64,000 nucleotides of DNA from assembly GCA_021815405.1 (NCBI GenBank), contig JAKAGV010000008.1, positions 186,001 to 250,000 of the forward strand. The letters run 5' to 3'. Source of the stretch: Bacteroidota bacterium. GTDB taxonomy: Bacteria > Bacteroidota > Ignavibacteria > Ignavibacteriales > Ignavibacteriaceae. Under the pieces are notes generated by a model. That model ran no database searches and was not told the origin of the DNA. It saw only the letters and a list, made by a program, of their open reading frames with translations. Made by a program: the position numbers and the translations under genes. Each line of letters starts with the position of its first letter. Position 1 is the first letter of the stretch. This document shows, one piece after another, positions 29,376-38,514 of this stretch.

Positions 29376-30830
29376 TTAACCTCTCCCGAAAAAGAAAATC
29401 AACCAGATAACAGCAAAAATAGGAACAAGTATTATAAAAGAATACTTAATTATATAAACAAAAAAGCTAGGCATCTCTATTCCGGCTCTTTCGCTAATAG
29501 ACTTCACCATAAAATTTGGTCCGTTTCCAATGTAAGTCATCGCGCCAAAAAAGACTGCCGCGACCGAGATTGCCTGCAGATATACTTCGTCAACAGTAAC
29601 AAAATGGGCTACCTGAAGTTTATCAACTACATCCAGACCGTATTTGCCCATTGCAGCGCTGAGAAAATTCATGTATGTCGGAGTATTATCAAGTACCGCG
29701 GACAAACCACCTGTCGCCCAATAAAAAACTCCAGCGTTCAGTTTATCACCTAAAGTATGCGCTTCACTGGCAATCAACTGCAAAGCTGGAATCATTGTCG
29801 CAAATATGCCAACGAATAAGTAAGCTACTTCTTTAATTGGCTCGAAATCAAATTCATTATCTTTAAGAACTCCTTTATCTGCTTTCTTATAAGAGAAATA
29901 AACAACCGCAAACATAATAATCTCTCTTAATCCAAAAGGAAGCGGTGCTAAACTCGGCACCCCAGGAATAACAGTAGGATCTATAAACACAGCTATGATA
30001 ATAACTGCAAGAAAAATTAAATTCTTGTATCCCTTAAAGTAAATCTTGCCGCTGTACGAAATATCCTTCCCTTCATCTTTCTTATTGTTAATATCATACA
30101 AATAGAAAGCAAGAAGAATTAGCAGGAGCGCCGGAATCCAAATATACCATACATTATCAATTACCCAGAAAAACGGAACTCCGCTTAAGAATCCAAGAAA
30201 CAGGGGCGGATCTCCAATTGGTGTTAAAGCTCCACCAACATTACTTACAATAAATATAAAAAAGATAATGTGGTATGGCTTAATCCGGTTTCTGTTCATT
30301 CTTATAAAAGGTCTGATAAACAGCATCGATGCACCAGTCGTACCTATTATATTCGCGATGACTGCGGCTATCAATAGGAAAATGACATTAACCATTGGAG
30401 TTGATTTCTTATCAACTCTAATCAGGATTCCACCGGAAGCAACAAACAAAGAACTAAGCAGCGCAATGAATGAAATATACTCGGTTAAAGTATGAAGAAG
30501 CGAGTGGTAGTTATTCAAAAATAAAATATAATAGATTACCACAACTAAACCGAGAATGATAGATACTTTCGGATAATGCTTCTCCCAAAAATGTTTGTAG
30601 AAAAGCGGACCGGTTGCAATCATCAAAAGAAGAAGCAGAAACGGAATTACCATAAACGGCGTTGGAAGTATATGCTCGATTCCGGATGCATTTGCAGCCG
30701 CTTTAGCCGTCGTATCCGCAACAGTCTGAGCAGCAGCCTTCAAGTTGAAAAAGAACAAACAGAAAACCACAGATAATAATATCTGTGTTATTCTGTGAAA
30801 TCTGTGTCTCTTACCATGCTTTATCACCAA
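29376..30830 (-). CDS. nhaD: NhaD-type Na+/H+ antiporter embedded in the nuo operon
   Basis: 484 residues. After a signal-peptide-like segment ending in AAAQ, about 12 membrane helices follow. FVASGGILIRV, NIIGTTGASMLFIRP and SNVGGALTPIGDPPLFLGF are signatures of the NhaD branch of the ion transporter superfamily, which exchanges Na+ or Li+ for H+. SAVLDNTPTYMNF and TYIGNGPNFMV match the second half. No ATG exists at the 5' end; the start is TTG at 30830 or GTG at 30827, within the last codons of nuoM. Codons 8-24 lie inside a CACAGAT palindromic repeat. Confidence 0.9.
   Translation of the reverse strand: MVIKHGKRHRFHRITQILLSVVFCLFFFNLKAAAQTVADTTAKAAANASGIEHILPTPFMVIPFLLLLLMIATGPLFYKHFWEKHYPKVSIILGLVVVIYYILFLNNYHSLLHTLTEYISFIALLSSLFVASGGILIRVDKKSTPMVNVIFLLIAAVIANIIGTTGASMLFIRPFIRMNRNRIKPYHIIFFIFIVSNVGGALTPIGDPPLFLGFLSGVPFFWVIDNVWYIWIPALLLILLAFYLYDINNKKDEGKDISYSGKIYFKGYKNLIFLAVIIIAVFIDPTVIPGVPSLAPLPFGLREIIMFAVVYFSYKKADKGVLKDNEFDFEPIKEVAYLFVGIFATMIPALQLIASEAHTLGDKLNAGVFYWATGGLSAVLDNTPTYMNFLSAAMGKYGLDVVDKLQVAHFVTVDEVYLQAISVAAVFFGAMTYIGNGPNFMVKSISERAGIEMPSFFVYIIKYSFIILVPIFAVIWLIFFFGRG
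30761..30810. repeat. CACAGAT palindromic repeat inside the nhaD 5' coding end
   Basis: The plus strand reads ACCACAGATAATAATATC followed by TGTGTTATTCTGTGAAATCTGTG, that is, repeated and inverted CTGTG words typical of a dispersed palindromic repeat. It begins right after the nuoM stop region and supplies codons 8-24 of nhaD (RHRFHRITQILLSVVFC). Confidence 0.65.
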
Positions 30831-32373
30831 TCAAAGCCTTATGGTAGTTGTTATTAAATCCTACTGTCTTTTCGGGTAAAACCTGCTGTATAACATTTTG
30901 AGTTGATTTTGCCGAGACGTTTAAGAAAGTGCTTGGATAAACTCCAATCCAAATTACAAAAACAAAAATCGATGCAAGGATAAACATCTCTCTCTTATTC
31001 ATATCGGTAAGATTATTCATCTTCGGATTTTTAACTTCACCAAAGATAATTTTTTGATACCACCACAATAAATAAACAGCGGCAAAAATCACTCCGCTTG
31101 TTGCAAAGATGGTGTATCCCCAGCTATTTAATACCGGTGATTTGAAAGAGCCGAGAAGAATTAAAAACTCTCCGACGAAACCGTTTAATCCCGGAAGTCC
31201 AACTGATGATAAAGTTGCAATCATTAAAAATGTTGAATAAATTGGAACTATCTTAGCAATACCTCCGTATTCTGAAAGCTCGCGTGTATGAGTTCTCTCG
31301 TAAATAACTCCAACCATCAAGAATAAAGCGCCGGTAGAAAGTCCGTGGTTAATCATTTGGATTACAGCGCCTTGAATCGACTCTTGAGTGAGCGCGAAAA
31401 TTCCAAGTACAACAAATCCGAGGTGTGCAACAGAAGAATAAGCAACAAGCTTCTTCATATCTTTCTGAACCATTGCAACAAGCGCACCATAGATAATTCC
31501 GATGATTGCAAGAACCGAAATGTATGGCGCAAATGTTATCGCAGCCTGCGGAAAAAGCGGCAGGCAAAATCTAAGCAATCCGTAAGTTCCCATCTTCAGA
31601 AGAACACCGGCAAGAATAACACTTCCTGCTGTTGGAGCTTGCACGTGTGCATCCGGCAGCCATGTGTGAAGCGGGAAAATTGGGACTTTAATTGCAAAGC
31701 TGAATGCGAACGCAAGAAACATCCATTCTTGAATGTTTTTTTGAATAGTAGGTCCTACACTGTATAGTTCGATTAAGTCGGTAGAAAAATGTCCAAGCGG
31801 AGCCGAAGCATAAACAGCCAACCAGATAATCGCAACCAGCATGAGTAAACTGCCGAACATTGTATAAAGGAAAAACTTGACAGTTGCATAAACTCTCTGG
31901 TCGCCGCCCCAAATGCCGATAATAAAGTACATCGGTATTAGCATCGCTTCCCAGAAGATATAGAACAAAAACAAATCGAGCGATACAAAAACCCCAAGCA
32001 TTCCAACTTCAAGCATCAGCATGAAGAAAGTGAATTCTTTGACTTTGCTTGTAATCGCTTTCCAGCTTGAGAGCAAAGTTAAAGGAGTTAGAAATGTCGT
32101 CAGCAAAACAAGAAGCAGCGAAATACCGTCAACACCAACATGATAGCTGATATGAAGGTTCGCAATCCAGTTGAACTTGTCCATCAATTGGAAACCGCCT
32201 TTATTTGTATCATAGCCGGCATAAAGGAATAAAGAAATTATAAAAGTAATAACAGAAAAAGCAAAACCGAAGTACTTGATAAAATTTTCTTTACTTTTAT
32301 TTATAAATAGAAGTAAGATTCCTCCGGCTAACGGAGCTAAAAGTAAATATGAAACTAAATGGTTGTTTTCCAT
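30811..32373 (-). CDS. nuoM: NADH-quinone oxidoreductase subunit M
   Basis: 520 residues, about 14 membrane helices, antiporter-like pumping subunit. LFLFYIFWEAMLIPMYFIIG carries the helix-5 glutamate, IKVPIFPLHTWLPDAHVQAP and GVLLKMGTYGLLRF the conserved lysines, and DMKKLVAYSSVAHLGF the helix-9 region. It starts at ATG 22 bases after nuoL and its 3' end overlaps nhaD by about 20 bases. Confidence 0.96.
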   Translation of the reverse strand: MENNHLVSYLLLAPLAGGILLLFINKSKENFIKYFGFAFSVITFIISLFLYAGYDTNKGGFQLMDKFNWIANLHISYHVGVDGISLLLVLLTTFLTPLTLLSSWKAITSKVKEFTFFMLMLEVGMLGVFVSLDLFLFYIFWEAMLIPMYFIIGIWGGDQRVYATVKFFLYTMFGSLLMLVAIIWLAVYASAPLGHFSTDLIELYSVGPTIQKNIQEWMFLAFAFSFAIKVPIFPLHTWLPDAHVQAPTAGSVILAGVLLKMGTYGLLRFCLPLFPQAAITFAPYISVLAIIGIIYGALVAMVQKDMKKLVAYSSVAHLGFVVLGIFALTQESIQGAVIQMINHGLSTGALFLMVGVIYERTHTRELSEYGGIAKIVPIYSTFLMIATLSSVGLPGLNGFVGEFLILLGSFKSPVLNSWGYTIFATSGVIFAAVYLLWWYQKIIFGEVKNPKMNNLTDMNKREMFILASIFVFVIWIGVYPSTFLNVSAKSTQNVIQQVLPEKTVGFNNNYHKALIGDKAW

Positions 32374-32395
32374 AACCTTTAAAACTTTGGCTTAA

Positions 32396-34333
32396 TTATA
32401 AACTTAGAATTAACCAGAAAAAAGCTACAACAATGCCGAGCATCATCATCAAAGCGTAGAACTGCGCAACACCTGTCTGAACTTTACGGATTCGCTTTGA
32501 AACAAAATCAATCACCGAAGCAGTGCCGTTAACAACACCATCGATAATTTTAGCGTCGGTAAATTTCCATAGAACCGTTTCCGAGCCTTTAACTATCGGG
32601 TTGACGACAACTGCATCGTAAGCTTCATCAACAAAATATTTGTTGAGAAGAAGCTTGTACCACCCTTTGAATTTCTTGCTGTATGCTTCCGGCAAGTCCG
32701 TTCGCTGCAGATACAAGTATCTTGCATAATAGATACTCGCAACCGCACCTACAATTGTTACGATCATCAGTAAAATTTCCGTACCATGTCCGTATGAACC
32801 GTAAACAGCAAGCTTGTTGTTTGCCGGAGCGAAAACCGGCTCCAGCCAATTCTCAAATGCATTGCCATGTGGACCCGAAAAAATTTCCGGTATTCCTATA
32901 AATCCACCGATTGCGGAAAGAACTCCGAGAACGATTAACGGAATTGTCATAACGCTTGGAGATTCATGCGGATGCTTGTCATGCCCGAATCTTTCTTCGC
33001 CATAAAAAGTAAGATAAACTAAACGGAACATATAGAATGCAGTTAATAAAGCAGTGAATGTACCGATGAACCAGAAGAAGAAGTTACCATTAGCAAACGA
33101 GTACCAGAGAATATCATCCTTACTGAAGAATCCGGCGAAAGGCGGAATGCCTGAGATTGCTAGTGAAGCTACTAAAAATGTCATAAAAGTTTTCGGCATG
33201 TATTTCTTAAGTCCCCCGTAGTGTCGAATATCCTGATCATCATGCATTGCATGGATTACCGAACCGGCGCCGAGGAACAACAAAGCTTTGAAGAAAGCAT
33301 GAGTCATTACATGGAAAATTCCGGAAGCAAAAGCGCCAACGCCCATTGCTAGGAACATATATCCAAGCTGACTAATTGTTGAATATGCTAAAACTTTTTT
33401 AATGTCATTCTGAACTAGTCCAATAGTAGCGGCAAACAAGGCAGTCAAAACTCCAACTACAGCAACAACAGTCATTATCGCCGGTGCGGATGCAAAGATG
33501 ATTGAGCACCTTGCAACCATGTAAACTCCGGCAGTAACCATTGTAGCAGCATGAATCAATGCTGAAACTGGTGTAGGACCAGCCATCGCATCCGGCAGCC
33601 AAACATAAAGTGGAATCTGGGCGGACTTTCCGGTTGCGCCGATAAACAAGAATAATGCAATTAAATTAAAAGTACCGGTTGGAATGTTTATAGAAACAGC
33701 TCTCGTAAAAACATCATTAAAGTTTAGACTTCCGAATGTCAAATAGATTAAAAATATTCCAAGTAAAAATCCGAAGTCGCCGATTCTGTTTACGATAAAT
33801 GCTTTCTTTGCCGCATCGCTTGTTGTGCTCTTTTCAAATTTTCTATCATACCAGAATCCGATAAGAAGATAAGAGCAGAGACCAACGCCTTCCCAGCCGA
33901 GGAATAAGAGAACGAAGTTATCACCTAAAATCAAATTCATCATTGCAAAGATGAATAAATTTAGGTAGGCAAAGAATCTCCAGAAGCCTTTATCGCCGTG
34001 CATGTAGCCGATTGAATAAACATGGATGATGAATCCTACGCCGGTTACAATCAAAGCCATAACTAATGAAAGCTGATCTACCTGGTAAGCAACGTTTACG
34101 TTTAGTCCGCCAACATTGAACCATGAAAATAAATTTACAATTGTTTGTCTTTGCTCGACAGGCAGGCTTAATGTTTGGAAGAAGGCGCCTAGAACAATTA
34201 GAAACGATATCCCGATTGTTCCGCTTCCGATAATTCCAATTATTTTTTCATTCTTTATTTTGCTGCCAAATAGTCCGTTGATTATAAATCCGGCGAGCGG
34301 CAGTAAAACCGTCAAATAAATTAAATGGATCAT
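32396..34333 (-). CDS. nuoL: NADH-quinone oxidoreductase subunit L
   Basis: 645 residues, the distal pumping subunit, with about 14 antiporter-like helices plus the long lateral helix and C-terminal anchor typical of NuoL. FLGWEGVGLCSYLLIGFWY, IPLYVWLPDAMAGPTPVSALIHAATMVTAGVYM and NDIKKVLAYSTISQLGYM are canonical. The 130-base gap to nuoK holds a TATACC-type repeat. Confidence 0.96.
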   Translation of the reverse strand: MIHLIYLTVLLPLAGFIINGLFGSKIKNEKIIGIIGSGTIGISFLIVLGAFFQTLSLPVEQRQTIVNLFSWFNVGGLNVNVAYQVDQLSLVMALIVTGVGFIIHVYSIGYMHGDKGFWRFFAYLNLFIFAMMNLILGDNFVLLFLGWEGVGLCSYLLIGFWYDRKFEKSTTSDAAKKAFIVNRIGDFGFLLGIFLIYLTFGSLNFNDVFTRAVSINIPTGTFNLIALFLFIGATGKSAQIPLYVWLPDAMAGPTPVSALIHAATMVTAGVYMVARCSIIFASAPAIMTVVAVVGVLTALFAATIGLVQNDIKKVLAYSTISQLGYMFLAMGVGAFASGIFHVMTHAFFKALLFLGAGSVIHAMHDDQDIRHYGGLKKYMPKTFMTFLVASLAISGIPPFAGFFSKDDILWYSFANGNFFFWFIGTFTALLTAFYMFRLVYLTFYGEERFGHDKHPHESPSVMTIPLIVLGVLSAIGGFIGIPEIFSGPHGNAFENWLEPVFAPANNKLAVYGSYGHGTEILLMIVTIVGAVASIYYARYLYLQRTDLPEAYSKKFKGWYKLLLNKYFVDEAYDAVVVNPIVKGSETVLWKFTDAKIIDGVVNGTASVIDFVSKRIRKVQTGVAQFYALMMMLGIVVAFFWLILSL

Positions 34334-34379
34334 AAATTTTTAGTAAATAAAATTTTCATAACCTAATAAAAAACTTAAA

Positions 34380-34460
34380 CAAAGGTATAATGGAATAAAG
34401 AAATAAGGACAGTATCATGAATCTTATACCTTAAAACTTTATAACATATACCTAAATGTG
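34380..34460. repeat. Decayed TATACC-type repeat between nuoK and nuoL
   Basis: AAACAAAGGTATAATGG, TTATACCTTAAAA and CATATACC resemble in part the inverted repeats at 40600 and 42141. AAGGTATAA and TTATACCTT form an inverted pair. More degenerate than the other two copies. Confidence 0.5.
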
Positions 34461-34464
34461 GTAC

Positions 34465-34770
34465 TCACCACTTGAGTATATTTATCTCGTCAATGTTCAT
34501 TGTCAGCTTGTTCCTGAACATTGCTATAATGATTGCAAGTCCTACGGCAGCTTCCGCAGCGGCAACAGTCATTACGAAGAAGACGAACAATTGTCCTATG
34601 GAATTTCCAAGGTAAGAAGAAAAGGCAACCAGAGTTAAGTTCGCTGAATTCAACATCAATTCAACAGACATAAAAACTATTATAGCATTTCTTCTAATCA
34701 AAACTCCCGTAACGCCGGTAATAAACATGAATGCGCTCAGGATTAAATAAAAGTCAATTGGAATAATCAT
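34465..34770 (-). CDS. nuoK: NADH-quinone oxidoreductase subunit K
   Basis: 101 residues with three membrane helices, the normal length. The two membrane glutamates of the proton path are visible ([13 protein letters not shown] and [12 protein letters not shown]). It lies 4 bases after nuoJ. Confidence 0.96.
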   Translation of the reverse strand: MIIPIDFYLILSAFMFITGVTGVLIRRNAIIVFMSVELMLNSANLTLVAFSSYLGNSIGQLFVFFVMTVAAAEAAVGLAIIIAMFRNKLTMNIDEINILKW

Positions 34771-34774
34771 AACT

Positions 34775-35287
34775 CTATTCGAATTTCTTTTTAGCTAAAA
34801 CCAATGCACCGATTGTAGCCGCAAGCAGTAAATAACCCGCAGCTTCAAAAGGCAGAATGTAATTTGTATAAAGTTCTTTCCCTATTTCTTCAATCGTTCC
34901 GGCTTTAACGCTTGCCGCAACAGCAGGATTTTCAGAGCTAGAAGGATTAGAAAGGAAAATCATATAAACTAATTGCAGGAAAACCAGTGCAGCTATTACT
35001 ACTGCAAAAACTTTTATCTTCGGATGGATACCGAACAACTTTTCGTGTTCAGGCTTAAGAAGCATTATAACGAAGAGAAATAAAACCATTATAGCGCCGG
35101 CATAAACAATAACCTGAGTTACTGCAATGAATTGGGCATTAAGCAGCAAGTATAATCCCGCTAGAGCTGCAAAGTTCAGAATCAGAAACAATGCACTGAT
35201 TACCGGATTGGACCGTGTAATCATCAGAATTGAAGACACCGCTGCTATAATCGCAAAGACAAAGAATAAAATTATTTCGAGAGGCAT
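34775..35287 (-). CDS. nuoJ: NADH-quinone oxidoreductase subunit J
   Basis: 170 residues with five membrane helices. [23 protein letters not shown] and [23 protein letters not shown] (helix 3, which carries a pi-bulge in NuoJ) are conserved. It is the first nuo gene of this cluster: asnS lies upstream instead of nuoI, so the promoter should lie in the 159-base gap. Confidence 0.95.
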   Translation of the reverse strand: MPLEIILFFVFAIIAAVSSILMITRSNPVISALFLILNFAALAGLYLLLNAQFIAVTQVIVYAGAIMVLFLFVIMLLKPEHEKLFGIHPKIKVFAVVIAALVFLQLVYMIFLSNPSSSENPAVAASVKAGTIEEIGKELYTNYILPFEAAGYLLLAATIGALVLAKKKFE

Positions 35288-35339
35288 TATCTAGTAAAAA
35301 ATTTATTGTTCAATATTTGTTAAAATAAATTTAAGTCCA

Positions 35340-35425
35340 TAGTCACTTCGACAAGCTCAGAGACCGATCATTTGAAAATCAATGAGTTTGCCTTATACCA
35401 TTTGCCGTACCTGTTGTCGAAGCAA
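35340..35425. repeat. Inverted repeat CTTCGACAA upstream of nuoJ
   Basis: CACTTCGACAAGCTCAG at one end and TTGTCGAAG at the other form a 9-bp inverted pair about 60 bases apart. CTTCGACAAGCTCAG is a word found in repeats of many genomes. It sits in the gap that must carry the nuoJ promoter. Confidence 0.5.
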
Positions 35426-35446
35426 TAACCAACCTTCTACCACCAA

Positions 35447-36730
35447 TTACGGAGTATTCCGGTAAATCATTCTTGCAAACGGAATGGTTTCTCTTACATG
35501 GTCGAGTCCGCAAATCCAAGCCACAGTCCTTTCAATTCCAAGTCCGAATCCCGAATGCGGAACAGAACCATATCTCCTCAAATCAAGGTACCACTCAAAA
35601 GCTTCCATCGGCAGGTTTTGCTCTTGAATCCTCTTTACAAGCAAATCGTAATCATCTTCTCTCTGGCTTCCGCCGATAATTTCACCATAACCTTCAGGAG
35701 CCAGTACATCAACAGCTAACGCAAGCTTATCATTCTGCGGATCCCGCTTCATATAGAAAGCTTTTACTTCCGCGGGATAATGATGAACCATTACAGGACT
35801 ATTAAACTGGTTTGAAACAACCGTCTCATCAGTTCCGCCTAAATCATTACCCCACTCAAACTCAATTCCATTTTTCTTTAAAATATCTACTGCTTCATCA
35901 TAAGAAATTCTCGGAAGAGGTTTCTTTACATTCTGAAGCTTTGTTGTATCGCGTTCAATTACTTTTAATTCTTCGGCTCTATCTTTTAGAACTGTTTGAA
36001 CTACATATTCTAAAAAGTCTTCGGCTAAATCCATATCGTCGTTCAATTCTGCAAACGCAACTTCCGGTTCCACCATCCAGAACTCTGTAAGATGTCTTCT
36101 TGTTTTAGATTTTTCTGCTCTGAATGTTGGTCCAAATGTATAAACTTTGCCGAAAGCCATTGCCCCGGCTTCGGCATATAACTGACCGGACTGCGATAAG
36201 TAGGCTTTTCCTAAATCAAAATAATCCGTTGCAAATAGAGTCGAAGTTCCTTCGCAGGCGGCAGGAGTTAAGATGGGCGTATCCATCAAAGTAAAACCAT
36301 TTCCGTCAAAATAATCTCTTATTGCTTTAATTATTCTGTGGCGTATTCTTAGGATAGCATGCTGTTTGCTTGAACGGAGCCACAAGTGACGATGGTCCAT
36401 TAAAAATTCGGTGCCGTGGTCTTTGGGTGTAATTGGATAGTCTTTGGCTTCCGATATTACTTTCAAACCGGTTGCATCAAGCTCATATCCGCCGGGAGCT
36501 CTTGGCTCAACTTTTACTTTTCCGGTTACTTCAATGGATGATTCCTGTCCCAATTTATCGGCTAAATTAAAAACTTCTTCTGAAACATTGCCTTTAAAAT
36601 AAACGCATTGAAGAAGCCCGGTGCCGTCTCTTAATATTATAAACTTTATCTTCCCGCTTGATCTTTTATTGTAAAGCCATCCTTTTAATGTGACTTCTTT
36701 ACCGACAAATTCACCTAAATCTTTTATCAA
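35447..36730 (-). CDS. asnS: Asparaginyl-tRNA synthetase
   Basis: 427 residues, class IIb. An OB-fold anticodon-binding domain at about 10-95 ([24 protein letters not shown]) precedes the catalytic core with motif 2 ([19 protein letters not shown]) and motif 3 ([25 protein letters not shown]). The length and the lack of a GAD insertion fit AsnS rather than AspS. The start is probably TTG at 36730, since a stop lies three codons upstream and no ATG precedes the OB fold. Confidence 0.95.
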   Translation of the reverse strand: MIKDLGEFVGKEVTLKGWLYNKRSSGKIKFIILRDGTGLLQCVYFKGNVSEEVFNLADKLGQESSIEVTGKVKVEPRAPGGYELDATGLKVISEAKDYPITPKDHGTEFLMDHRHLWLRSSKQHAILRIRHRIIKAIRDYFDGNGFTLMDTPILTPAACEGTSTLFATDYFDLGKAYLSQSGQLYAEAGAMAFGKVYTFGPTFRAEKSKTRRHLTEFWMVEPEVAFAELNDDMDLAEDFLEYVVQTVLKDRAEELKVIERDTTKLQNVKKPLPRISYDEAVDILKKNGIEFEWGNDLGGTDETVVSNQFNSPVMVHHYPAEVKAFYMKRDPQNDKLALAVDVLAPEGYGEIIGGSQREDDYDLLVKRIQEQNLPMEAFEWYLDLRRYGSVPHSGFGLGIERTVAWICGLDHVRETIPFARMIYRNTP

Positions 36731-36854
36731 TTTTAACTATGTTTTTTAGTTCAAAGTTCTAAATTTAAGTTTCAAATATATGTACACCCTGCTATAAATG
36801 CAAAATAAACTGTGTATAAAACATCAAATAACAAAACACAAATTAAAATTTATT

Positions 36855-36945
36855 CCTTATTCTTACGTCTTTCTTTTAGTCTTCATCTTTCTCTTAATTG
36901 ATTTTAAATCCGATTAAGATTAAGGGCACGATTAAGAGTTCTCCG
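36855..36945. repeat. Decayed copy of the GATTAAG palindromic repeat
   Basis: TTATTCTTACG, CTCTTAATTGATTTTAAATC, CCGATTAAGATTAAGG and CACGATTAAGAG resemble the elements at 7861 and 55103. The arms pair only in part. Confidence 0.45.
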
Positions 36946-36960
36946 AGTAACATAATTTAA

Positions 36961-37088
36961 TAACTGAAGTTACGCAATTGTCATGCTGAACTTGTTTCAG
37001 CATCTAAAAACAGCTTAAAAATAAAGATTCCGAAACAAGTTAGGAATGACAAATGGATCATTTTATTCATTTTGCGTAACTTCAGTTA
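36961..37088. repeat. MITE-like palindromic repeat, copy D
   Basis: 17-bp perfect terminal inverted repeats (TAACTGAAGTTACGCAA / TTGCGTAACTTCAGTTA) enclose the two hairpin modules in reverse order to copy A. This is the best-preserved end structure of the ACTGAAG subtype. Confidence 0.88.
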
Positions 37089-37255
37089 ATAAGTCATTCC
37101 CGATAGTTTCGATACTTCTTGATGAATCGGAATTACTCATTCGCTTTGCCGGAAATGAAAGGTCATTGAGTTTCTCCGGTCGCTTCGATACTATTCCTCA
37201 AAGACTCAGAATAACTCAGCGACCGGAGAGGTATCGAGATGACCGTCTGGGTTCT
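37089..37255. repeat. Inverted repeat element, GGTCATCGAG family, copy 2
   Basis: GGTCATTGAGTTTCTCCGG and CCGGAGAGGTATCGAGATGACC are inverted partners, with GTTTCGATAC, TTACTCATTC and AGACTCAG in the same order as at 19396-19609. Confidence 0.7.
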
Positions 37256-37299
37256 TCACAAATTATTCTAATTCTTATTAAGAATCTCTGTTTCTTTCT

Positions 37300-37490
37300 C
37301 TAAGAAACTCAGAAAATTCCACTGAAACTCCGTGCATGTTCACATGAATTTTTTAAGCTTTCATAAGACTTCTATGGCATTTTCCAATGGTTCCGGGGAA
37401 TGTCACAGAGCTTTCGGGGACTTCCACAGGTATTTCGTGGAGTTCCACAAATGTTCTGTTGTATTGGTTCAGCGTGAAATGGAATTTCAA
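37300..37490. repeat. Second degenerate 21-bp tandem array
   Basis: TTCCAC/TTCACA-type words recur at 20-22 base steps (37317, 37339, 37360, 37382, 37403, 37423, 37444). Four consecutive units are exactly 21 bases, for instance CTTCCACAGGTATTTCGTGG and GTTCCACAAATGTTCTGTTG, each plus one base. On the minus strand one frame gives heptads of the type V-E-x-H/P-x-x-x. It runs into the left end of the IS3 element. Confidence 0.7.
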
Positions 37491-37536
37491 GTTGATTAAG
37501 TAAGGTGAAAAATCAGTCCGTCTAGCGACGAGGTTT

Positions 37537-38442
37537 TCAACTAACATGTTTCACCTCATAACGAGCTTTTTTAGCTGATTGTAATTTAATATTTCTTTGA
37601 TCAAGTTTCTCATTAATTCTGTTATTCAAGAAATCATCGGGAGTAAGATAAAATAAAGAGCTGTGCAGTCGCTTGTTGTTATAATAATCGACAAACTTAG
37701 CAATCTGCTCTATGGCATCATCAAGGTTTATCATAGACTTAGCCTGAATGCACTCTAGCTGAATGGTCCTATGGTAACGCTCAATCTTACCGTTACTCTG
37801 AGGATATGCAATTGAAGTGCGAATATGCTGCAGCCCGGCAAGCTTCAAGTAAACTGCAAAGTCTTTAGAGATATACTGAGGTCCATTATCAGTAATGAGT
37901 CTGGGTTTAACACCGGGATATTTCTCCAGGGCTTTCTGCACGGTAAGCTCTATATCGTACTCCTGCATATTTAGCCTTAGCTCATGATGGACAATATAAC
38001 GCGAATAACCATCAATAACAGAGATAAGAAATAAGAAGGTGCCGCGGAAGTTAACGTACTTAATATCATTGTGCCAGTGCTGATGAGGCGCAGTCGGCTG
38101 AATAAACCCGCTGCCTTTGGATGATTTCTTAACCTGGTTCCAACGATTAAGCAAGCCGACAGATTTCAAGACTCTGTAAGTAGTTGAAGGACTTACGGCT
38201 GCTATGTTATCGTCTATCATCATGTAGGTTAGTCTTCTGTAGCCTTCACCAAAATGTTCTTTGGCATAGTTAATAATGGCTTGTCTTTCCCAGTCCAGTA
38301 TCCAGTGCTGCTTTGGAATGGTGCCGTTATGATTGTTGGCTTTATCTTTACGGTCAACCCAGGAGTAGTACTTACTGGAGCTGATGCCTATAAGCTGAAG
38401 CAGCTTACCGTTCGGAATATTTGTTTTAGATGTCATCATCAA
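37537..38442 (-). CDS. IS3-family transposase OrfB (integrase core)
   Basis: 301 residues from a TTG followed by two ATG codons. An HTH_21-like segment (GEGYRRLTYMM) is followed by an rve DDE domain: HNDIKYVNFRG holds the first aspartate, ITDNGPQY the second and SNGKIERYHRTIQ the glutamate, so the triad is intact. The conserved YNNKRLHSSLFYLTPDDF ends the family core. The frame upstream continues without a break (WVEPDVRDNIVEF) to the OrfA stop, so the true N terminus may lie further upstream. Confidence 0.9.
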   Translation of the reverse strand: MMMTSKTNIPNGKLLQLIGISSSKYYSWVDRKDKANNHNGTIPKQHWILDWERQAIINYAKEHFGEGYRRLTYMMIDDNIAAVSPSTTYRVLKSVGLLNRWNQVKKSSKGSGFIQPTAPHQHWHNDIKYVNFRGTFLFLISVIDGYSRYIVHHELRLNMQEYDIELTVQKALEKYPGVKPRLITDNGPQYISKDFAVYLKLAGLQHIRTSIAYPQSNGKIERYHRTIQLECIQAKSMINLDDAIEQIAKFVDYYNNKRLHSSLFYLTPDDFLNNRINEKLDQRNIKLQSAKKARYEVKHVS

Positions 38443-38514
38443 AGTAAACTCTACAATGTTATCTCGTACGTCAGGCTCGACCCACTGAGCATTTAGTTGT
38501 CCCCATCGATACTT

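Noticed and set aside
31345-31767. 140-codon plus-strand ORF
   Set aside because: Shadow of nuoM on the opposite strand; cysteine- and arginine-rich nonsense composition.
37046-37303. 85-codon plus ORF
   Set aside because: Made of the right end of MITE copy D and the GGTCATCGAG repeat.
37353-37547. 64-codon minus ORF before the IS3 element
   Set aside because: It is one frame of the degenerate 21-bp array with no ribosome site; treated as repeat, not gene.
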